The notes under the pieces are model-generated. The model was not told the DNA's origin. It did no database searches and saw nothing but the letters and a program-made list of their open reading frames with translations. This document shows positions 59,155 to 64,000 of a DNA stretch of 64,000 nt, piece by piece. This DNA is from Pseudomonas marvdashtae (GTDB lineage Bacteria; Pseudomonadota; Gammaproteobacteria; Pseudomonadales; Pseudomonadaceae). The DNA lies in contig NZ_JABWQX020000001.1 of assembly GCF_014268655.2 (NCBI RefSeq), positions 3,254,001 to 3,318,000 on the forward strand, in the 5' to 3' direction. Made by a program: the position numbers and the translations under genes. Numbering within the stretch: the stretch's first letter is position 1; each line of letters opens with the position of its first letter.

Positions 59155-61812
59155 TTATGCCAGGCTCTTGCTCACCACCTCGAACACATCGGCGGAAAGC
59201 CCGCCGGACGCCAGGATGCGCTCCAGCTCGGCCTTCATCAGCGCCTGGCGGGCGCTGTCGTACTTGCGCCAGCGAGTCAGCGGCGCCAGTTGCCGCGAGG
59301 CGATCTGCGGGTTGAAGCCGTTGAGCTCGATCACCAGGTCCGCCAGGAAGCGATAACCCGAGCCGTCGGCTGCGTGGAAGTTGATCAGGTTCTGCCCGGC
59401 AAACGCGCCCACCAGCGCCCGTACCTTGTTCGGGTTCTTGATATTGAACGCCGGGTGCTCCATCAGCGCCTTGACTCGCGCCAGCCCACCCGGCAGCGGG
59501 CTGCCGGCCTGGACGCTGAACCACTGATCCATGACCAGCGGGTTGCCCTTGAAGTTTTCCGCGAACACTTCCAGCGTCTTGGCTTTTTCGGCTTCGTATG
59601 GCGAATTCACCAGCACCGCCAGCGCGGTCAGGCGCTCGGTCATGTTGTCGGCGGTGTCGAACTGTTCCAGGGTCGCGCTCAGCACCTCGGGCTTGTCCGT
59701 CAGCATCAGGTACGACAGGGCGATGTTTTGCAGCGCGCGCCGAGCGAAGTGCTCGGCCTCGGCCACGTATGGCGTGCGCTTGGACAGGTCGCGGTTGGCT
59801 TCATAGCGCAGCCACAACGCCTCGAACAGGCTCTCGGCCAACTGCCGGCGGGCAAATTCGCGGGCGGCGTGGATCGCCTCGACGTCCGCCACCTCACTGA
59901 TTTCAGTCAGGTAGGCTTCGCTTGGCAGCGAGAGCATTTCCGCGACCATCGCCTGGTCCAGGGATTCGTCCGACAGGACGGTGCGCAACGCGCTGACCAG
60001 CCGCGGATCGAGCACCAGGCCCTGGCCCTTCTGATGCTGGCCGATCAATTCCTGCAACACCTGCACCGATAGCTGCTGGCCGGCGTCCCAGCGGTTGAAG
60101 CCATCGCTGTCGTGCTGCATCAGGAACATCAACTGGTCGCGATCATACGGGAAGCTCAGCTTCACCGGCGCCGAGAAACCGCGCAGCAGCGACGGCAAAG
60201 GTTTCTCGGTAACGTCTACGAATGTGAACGTCTGCTCGGCTTCGGTGACCGAGATCACTCGGGTGGTGCCGTTCGCCGCCGCCTCATCGGCCAGGCGCAA
60301 CGGGATCTCGGCGCCCTTGCTGTCCAACAGGCCCAGTTCCACGGGAATCACGAACGGCAGTTTTTCAATCTTGTCCGGCGTCGGCGGACAGCTCTGGCGG
60401 AAGGTCAGGCTGTAGGTCCTGGCCGCGGCGTCGTAGGACTCGCTCACCGCCAGCCGTGGCGTGCCGGCCTGGCTGTACCAGCGCTTGAACTGGCTCAGGT
60501 CGACACCGTTGGCATCTTCCATGGCCTTGATGAAATCGTCGCAGGTCACGGCCTGGCCATCGTGGCGCTCGAAGTACAGGTCGCTGCCCTTGCGAAAACC
60601 CTCAGGCCCCAACAGGGTGTGGATCATGCCGACCACTTCCGAGCCCTTCTCGTACACGGTCAGGGTGTAGAAGTTGGAGATCTCGATGAAGCTGTCCGGA
60701 CGCACCGGGTGGGCCATGGGCCCAGCGTCCTCGGCGAACTGGTGGGTACGCAGGTAAGCCACGTCCTGGATGCGCTTGACGGTCGCGGAATTCATGTCCG
60801 CCGAAAAGCCGGCATCGCGGAACACCGTGAAGCCTTCCTTGAGCGACAGCTGGAACCAGTCCCGGCAGGTCACGCGGTTGCCCGACCAGTTATGGAAATA
60901 TTCGTGGGCAACAATCGCCTCGACCCGCTGGTGCGCGGCGTCGGTGGCGGTTTCGGCCCGGGCCAGCACGGCGCTGGAGTTGAAGATGTTGAGGCCCTTG
61001 TTCTCCATGGCGCCCATGTTGAAATCGTTGACCGCGACAATCATGAAGATGTCCAGGTCGTATTCGCGCCCGTACACCTCTTCGTCCCAGCGCATCGACT
61101 TCTTCAGGCTGGACATGGCGTGCTGGCACTTGTCGATGTTTTCCGGCTCGACGTAGATGCGCAGCGCCACGGTGCGCTCGGTCATGGTGGTGAAGGTGTC
61201 TTCGACGCACCACAGGTCACCGGCCACCAGGGCAAACAGGTAGGCCGGTTTCTTGAACGGGTCTTCCCAGGTCGCCCAGTGCCGCCCGTCTTCGCCAGGA
61301 CCGCTGGCGATTGGGTTGCCGTTGGACAGCAGCACCGGATAGCTGTGCTGTTCAGCCACCACCGTGGTGGTGAACTTGCTCATTACGTCCGGACGGTCAA
61401 GGTAATAGGTGATCTTGCGGAAACCTTCGGCCTCGCACTGGGTGCAGAACATGCTGCCGGATTTGTACAGGCCTTCCAGGGCGGTGTTGGTTTCCGGATG
61501 GATGCGCACGGTGGTGTCGAGCGTGAACGCCTGGGCCTTGGGCTGCAAGGTCAGGTGGCTATCGTCGAGTTGATAGTCGCCCTGCCCCAGGTCGGCGTCG
61601 TCGAGCTTGATCGACAACAGCTCCAACTGCTGGCCATCGAGCACCAACGGCGGCAGCCCGGCACCGCGCTCGGGATTGCGGCGCATCACCAGTTGCGCAT
61701 GGACCAGGCTGTGGTCCTCGAACAGCTCGAAGGTCAGGTGCGTCTCGTCGATCAGGTATTCGGGTGCCTGATAGTCCTTCAGGTAAATCATCTTCGGTTG
61801 TTCGGTGCGCAT
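59155..61812 (-). CDS. pepN: Aminopeptidase N (M1 family)
   Basis: 885 residues. Zinc aminopeptidase removing N-terminal residues from peptides in the cytosol. The zinc site is complete: HEYFH (H303, E304, H307) and E326 in the spacing HExxH-x18-E, with the substrate-binding MGAMENKG upstream. ATG 61812 (MRTEQPKMIYLKDYQ) has AAGGA 8 nt upstream, so it is preferred to ATG 61791. The size equals that of E. coli-type PepN. The DUF2797 gene lies 13 nt upstream on the same strand. Confidence 0.96.
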   Translation of the reverse strand: MRTEQPKMIYLKDYQAPEYLIDETHLTFELFEDHSLVHAQLVMRRNPERGAGLPPLVLDGQQLELLSIKLDDADLGQGDYQLDDSHLTLQPKAQAFTLDTTVRIHPETNTALEGLYKSGSMFCTQCEAEGFRKITYYLDRPDVMSKFTTTVVAEQHSYPVLLSNGNPIASGPGEDGRHWATWEDPFKKPAYLFALVAGDLWCVEDTFTTMTERTVALRIYVEPENIDKCQHAMSSLKKSMRWDEEVYGREYDLDIFMIVAVNDFNMGAMENKGLNIFNSSAVLARAETATDAAHQRVEAIVAHEYFHNWSGNRVTCRDWFQLSLKEGFTVFRDAGFSADMNSATVKRIQDVAYLRTHQFAEDAGPMAHPVRPDSFIEISNFYTLTVYEKGSEVVGMIHTLLGPEGFRKGSDLYFERHDGQAVTCDDFIKAMEDANGVDLSQFKRWYSQAGTPRLAVSESYDAAARTYSLTFRQSCPPTPDKIEKLPFVIPVELGLLDSKGAEIPLRLADEAAANGTTRVISVTEAEQTFTFVDVTEKPLPSLLRGFSAPVKLSFPYDRDQLMFLMQHDSDGFNRWDAGQQLSVQVLQELIGQHQKGQGLVLDPRLVSALRTVLSDESLDQAMVAEMLSLPSEAYLTEISEVADVEAIHAAREFARRQLAESLFEALWLRYEANRDLSKRTPYVAEAEHFARRALQNIALSYLMLTDKPEVLSATLEQFDTADNMTERLTALAVLVNSPYEAEKAKTLEVFAENFKGNPLVMDQWFSVQAGSPLPGGLARVKALMEHPAFNIKNPNKVRALVGAFAGQNLINFHAADGSGYRFLADLVIELNGFNPQIASRQLAPLTRWRKYDSARQALMKAELERILASGGLSADVFEVVSKSLA

Positions 61813-61825
61813 GGGTCGAATCCTT

Positions 61826-62656
61826 CTACTGATGCACGGCGAGCTGGTAAGCCGTGTATTTACGAATATTGATCACGCCGGTGTCGAAAATCAGATACTG
61901 GCCCTTGATTCCCAGCAGCGTGCCTTCGGCGATCGGGTTCTTGTCCAGGTTGAAGCTGACGATCTTGGCCGGATATTGCTCCACCGGGTAACGGATCTCG
62001 ACCGGTTCGACGTCCGCTATGGTCTGGATCGCCTGCAGGCCGAATCGTTCCTGCAAACCCTGCAGGCCTTGGGCGCAGCTTTCAAACAGTGAATCACGAA
62101 TCCGTGGCAAATCCACCGCGACGGCGTCGCCCTTGAGCAAGGCCCGCCAGTTGGTCTTGTCCGCCACTTGGCTGCGAAACAGGTCTTCGACAAAGCCCGA
62201 CTGCTGCCGGGTCGCCACTCGCAGGATCGGCAACGCCTGGCTCGCGCCCTGGTCCAGCCAGCGGGTCGGCAACTGCGTGGCACGGGTGATGCCGACTTTC
62301 ACGCCTGAGGAGTTGGCCAGGTAGACCACATGATCGGTCATGCAGAACTGCTCGCCCCAGGCCGGATCCCGGCAAGTGCCCGCCTCGAAATGGCAACGTT
62401 CCGGGCTCATGATGCACAGGTCGCACTGGGCCAGCTTGGTCATACAGGGGTAGCAATAACCCTGGCTGAAACTGGTCTTGGTCCGGCGTCCGCAGTGGGT
62501 GCAGTGGATCGCACCGAGGTATTCCAGGCGGATCGTTCTGCCGATCAATGGATTGACCGGCACCTCGACGTCGCCCAGGCGAAAGGCGTATTGAACGTTC
62601 GGCCCGTCAAGGCGTGCCGACATCTTGCTGATTGCACCGCGGCCAATCTCGATCAA
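61826..62656 (-). CDS. DUF2797 family protein with cysteine clusters
   Basis: 276 residues. The middle part has a zinc-ribbon-like array: HCTHCGRRT, YCYPCMTKLAQCDLCIM, ERCHFEAGTC and QFCMTDH, followed by a GIY-YIG-like region YLANSSGVKVGITRATQLPTRWLDQGA. The start is TTG 62656: the family N terminus begins LIEIGRGAISKMSARLDG, and TTGA overlaps the TGA stop of the upstream gene (62655-62653), suggesting translational coupling. The open frame to 62833 would overlap yeaC more deeply and is rejected. Biochemical function is unknown. A metal- or nucleic-acid-binding role is inferred from the cysteines. Confidence 0.85.
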   Translation of the reverse strand: MIEIGRGAISKMSARLDGPNVQYAFRLGDVEVPVNPLIGRTIRLEYLGAIHCTHCGRRTKTSFSQGYCYPCMTKLAQCDLCIMSPERCHFEAGTCRDPAWGEQFCMTDHVVYLANSSGVKVGITRATQLPTRWLDQGASQALPILRVATRQQSGFVEDLFRSQVADKTNWRALLKGDAVAVDLPRIRDSLFESCAQGLQGLQERFGLQAIQTIADVEPVEIRYPVEQYPAKIVSFNLDKNPIAEGTLLGIKGQYLIFDTGVINIRKYTAYQLAVHQ

Positions 62657-62913
62657 TGGATGGCGTCCGATTTGAACAGGATATTCGGCACTTCGGTCGC
62701 TTTCGACTGGCATTCCTGCGGGCCCATGTAGCCGGTGCGCTCTTCCTCGGGCAGGTTCTGGATTTCCCAGGCGATCATCGCCTGCAGCGATAGTTCGCGT
62801 TGCTCGGCGGTGAGCTTGTTGCCATCGGCCCATTTACCGATTTCCACGGCCAGCTTCAGGCTGCGGTAGATATCGGGGGTGATGTTCTTGATCATTTCGT
62901 TAAAGGAAGACAT
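62653..62913 (-). CDS. yeaC: YeaC-like (DUF1315) small protein
   Basis: 86 residues. ATG 62913 has GGAG about 6 nt upstream and gives MSSFNEMIKNITPDIYRSLK. The sequence VEIGKWADGNKLTAEQRELSLQAMIAWEI and the Cys-containing GYMGPQECQSK match the YeaC/DUF1315 family, conserved in gamma-proteobacteria and of unknown function. It is coupled to the DUF2797 gene by the TTGA overlap. Confidence 0.87.
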   Translation of the reverse strand: MSSFNEMIKNITPDIYRSLKLAVEIGKWADGNKLTAEQRELSLQAMIAWEIQNLPEEERTGYMGPQECQSKATEVPNILFKSDAIH

Positions 62914-62958
62914 GGGTTCTCCGCGCAAACGCGCATTGTCAAAAGGCACAGGCGCCGG

Positions 62959-63831
62959 TCAAAGGGCCATTTTACGGCGAGCGAACAGCCCGCCCAACAA
63001 ACCCGTGAAGCAGCCGACGAGCAGCCCGCCGACGTGGGCCGCATTGGCGATTTCACCGAAACCGATCAGCGAGACCAGCCCGGACAGGCACAACAGCAAC
63101 CACACCAGCATCATCACCAGCACCCCACGGGGCAAGTGATAGGCCGGGTTCGGTGCGAGCAGTTGGTAAATCCAGCAATGCCCCAGCAGGCCGTATAGCA
63201 CCCCGGACAGCCCGCCGAACAGCGTCGCGCCACTGAACACGTACTGGGCGAAATTCGACACGAGGCTGAACAGCAGCGTCAGCCCCAACAGGTTGATACC
63301 ACCCTGGCGCGCTTCGATCCTGCGCCCCAGCTCCCAGTACCACATGCCATTCATGGCGATGTGCAGGAAACCGAAGTGAACCAGCATCGGTGTTACCAGG
63401 CGCCACCACTGTCCCGCCGCCAGGCTGTCGCCCAGCGGGGTGAACTGGATGTAGTCACCGACCACGCGAAATTCGAGGAAGGTCAGCCAGCGCAACGTCT
63501 CGAGGTTTTCACCCAGCAGGGTCACGGCCGCGACGATCAGGCTCGACAACAACACCAGCGCGGTGATCGGGCTGGCCTTCAGTTGCTGGACAAACCCGGG
63601 GCGAGTCGAGGTGCGGCCGGAGGCTGGAAGCTCCAACTGCTGGTCCGGATCGCCAGCGGGAAAACGGGCATAGAGCGAACGCACGTCTTCGCTGATTTCA
63701 TCCGGCACCCAAAGCACTTGCTCGCCCGCCTCTTCGCTGACGCGATGGGGCACTTGCATGCGTTGCAGCAGCTTGACGAAGCCGCTCAGGTCGACTGCCA
63801 GGGGCAGGCGCAAAACCGCGACGACACTCAT
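62959..63831 (-). CDS. Rhomboid-family intramembrane serine protease
   Basis: 290 residues. An N-terminal cytosolic domain (1-85, with VLRLPLAVDLSGFVKLLQ) precedes six membrane helices. The catalytic Ser209 lies in GGLSGVLYG and His266 in NAAHVGGLLVG. The helix-2 residues HIAMNGMW (H157, N161) that stabilise the oxyanion are present. The layout is that of GlpG. It cleaves membrane proteins within the bilayer, and its substrates are unknown. The start overlaps the upstream phosphoesterase stop by ATGA (63831-63828). Confidence 0.93.
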   Translation of the reverse strand: MSVVAVLRLPLAVDLSGFVKLLQRMQVPHRVSEEAGEQVLWVPDEISEDVRSLYARFPAGDPDQQLELPASGRTSTRPGFVQQLKASPITALVLLSSLIVAAVTLLGENLETLRWLTFLEFRVVGDYIQFTPLGDSLAAGQWWRLVTPMLVHFGFLHIAMNGMWYWELGRRIEARQGGINLLGLTLLFSLVSNFAQYVFSGATLFGGLSGVLYGLLGHCWIYQLLAPNPAYHLPRGVLVMMLVWLLLCLSGLVSLIGFGEIANAAHVGGLLVGCFTGLLGGLFARRKMAL

Positions 63832-64000
63832 CGCACAACCTCCGGCCGTTCGACATCGACCCAGACGAACTTGTGCGGATCCAGGCGGGTTTCCTGGTCG
63901 AGTCGATAGGCGACCAGCTTGCCATAGAGCACGGCGCTGTAATCCAGGCAGGCCAGGTTCGGACGCAGCGGCGCGGGTTTGCCGCTGCGCCAGTAATGGC
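63828..64000 (-). CDS. Metallophosphoesterase, C-terminal part (runs off the window)
   Basis: The last 57 codons of a reverse-strand gene whose start lies beyond 64000. The visible sequence HYWRSGKPAPLRPNLACLDY, then SAVLYGKLVAYRLDQETRL and DPHKFVWVDVERPEVVR, matches the end of calcineurin-like phosphoesterases of the serine/threonine phosphatase group. The first visible residues HYW belong to the final GHYW metal motif, and CLDYSAV is typical of the family. It overlaps the rhomboid gene by ATGA, so it heads the same operon. Confidence 0.7.
   Translation of the reverse strand, partial: HYWRSGKPAPLRPNLACLDYSAVLYGKLVAYRLDQETRLDPHKFVWVDVERPEVVR

Noticed and set aside
60112..61872. A 586-codon forward open frame over pepN
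   Set aside because: It is antisense to the complete PepN with zinc site. The Gly/His/Val-rich product shows no family pattern.
1..64000. tRNA, rRNA, integrase, insertion sequence or phage genes
   Set aside because: I looked for cloverleaf-like sequences, transposase motifs and integrase signatures and saw none. The accessory stretches are therefore judged by base composition and context only.

Overview
The window is about 64 kb of a GC-rich Pseudomonas chromosome, most likely from the P. fluorescens species complex. The assignment rests on family-level recognition: a ptxS/kguEKTD block with the PtxS operator, a 180-kDa-class GdhB, a moxR-DUF58-BatABD operon, a pepN-DUF2797-yeaC-rhomboid block, and many inverted REP-type repeats carrying the core GGCGAGGGAGCTTGCTCCC. 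The species cannot be fixed from sequence alone. Three stretches look accessory because they are A/T-richer or have no obvious housekeeping role: 1-630, 18.3-19.6 kb, and 24.8-27 kb.

Layout. (A) 0.7-9.8 kb: a co-directional operon for a cyclic-di-GMP-controlled exopolysaccharide of the NfrA/NfrB (phage N4 receptor glycan) type: wecB, a BcsB-like periplasmic protein, nfrB with two C-terminal MshEN-like modules, nfrA, and a periplasmic TIM-barrel-like protein. A small exported tandem-repeat protein follows. (B) 10.4-19.2 kb: NAD-glutamate dehydrogenase gdhB, a small acidic protein, a WG-repeat protein, a decayed piece of a 2-hydroxyacid dehydrogenase gene, and a ricin-type lectin. (C) 19.5-24.8 kb: PtxS and the kguEKTD operon for 2-ketogluconate use, with two identical PtxS operators. 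(D) 25.1-28.3 kb: a compact, apparently undescribed peptide-modification locus: a 38-codon peptide gene, a strong hairpin, a stand-alone YcaO enzyme and an ABC exporter. (E) 28.5-35.4 kb: moxR, DUF58, DUF4381, two VWA proteins and BatD, joined by 4-8 nt overlaps. (F) 35.6-41.1 kb: sbcD, sbcC and a glutathione-transferase-like gene, also overlapping.

(G) 41.3-43.4 kb: two very small exported peptides, a periplasmic lactonase and a small protein. (H) 43.6-50.4 kb: a divergent cluster for non-phosphorylating pentonate degradation: 2-ketoglutarate semialdehyde dehydrogenase, FAH-family dehydratase and an MFS importer on one strand, and an L-arabinonate-dehydratase-like IlvD/Edd protein and a GntR/FadR regulator on the other. 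Two matching 15-bp operator candidates sit in the divergent promoter. (I) 50.6-55.2 kb: a 1556-residue dermonecrotic-toxin-like protein. (J) 55.3-58.8 kb: an MMPL/RND exporter and a YCF48-like beta-propeller. (K) 59.2-64 kb: pepN, DUF2797, YeaC, a rhomboid protease and the 3' end of a metallophosphoesterase gene.

The best candidate for a new system is region D. It has a discrete precursor-like peptide, a YcaO enzyme that keeps its ATP-binding acidic residues, and an exporter, but none of the usual partner proteins (E1-like/RRE protein, dehydrogenase, TfuA). Region A is a further strong locus because it collects in one operon the sugar-nucleotide enzyme, synthase, BcsB-like partner and outer-membrane protein.
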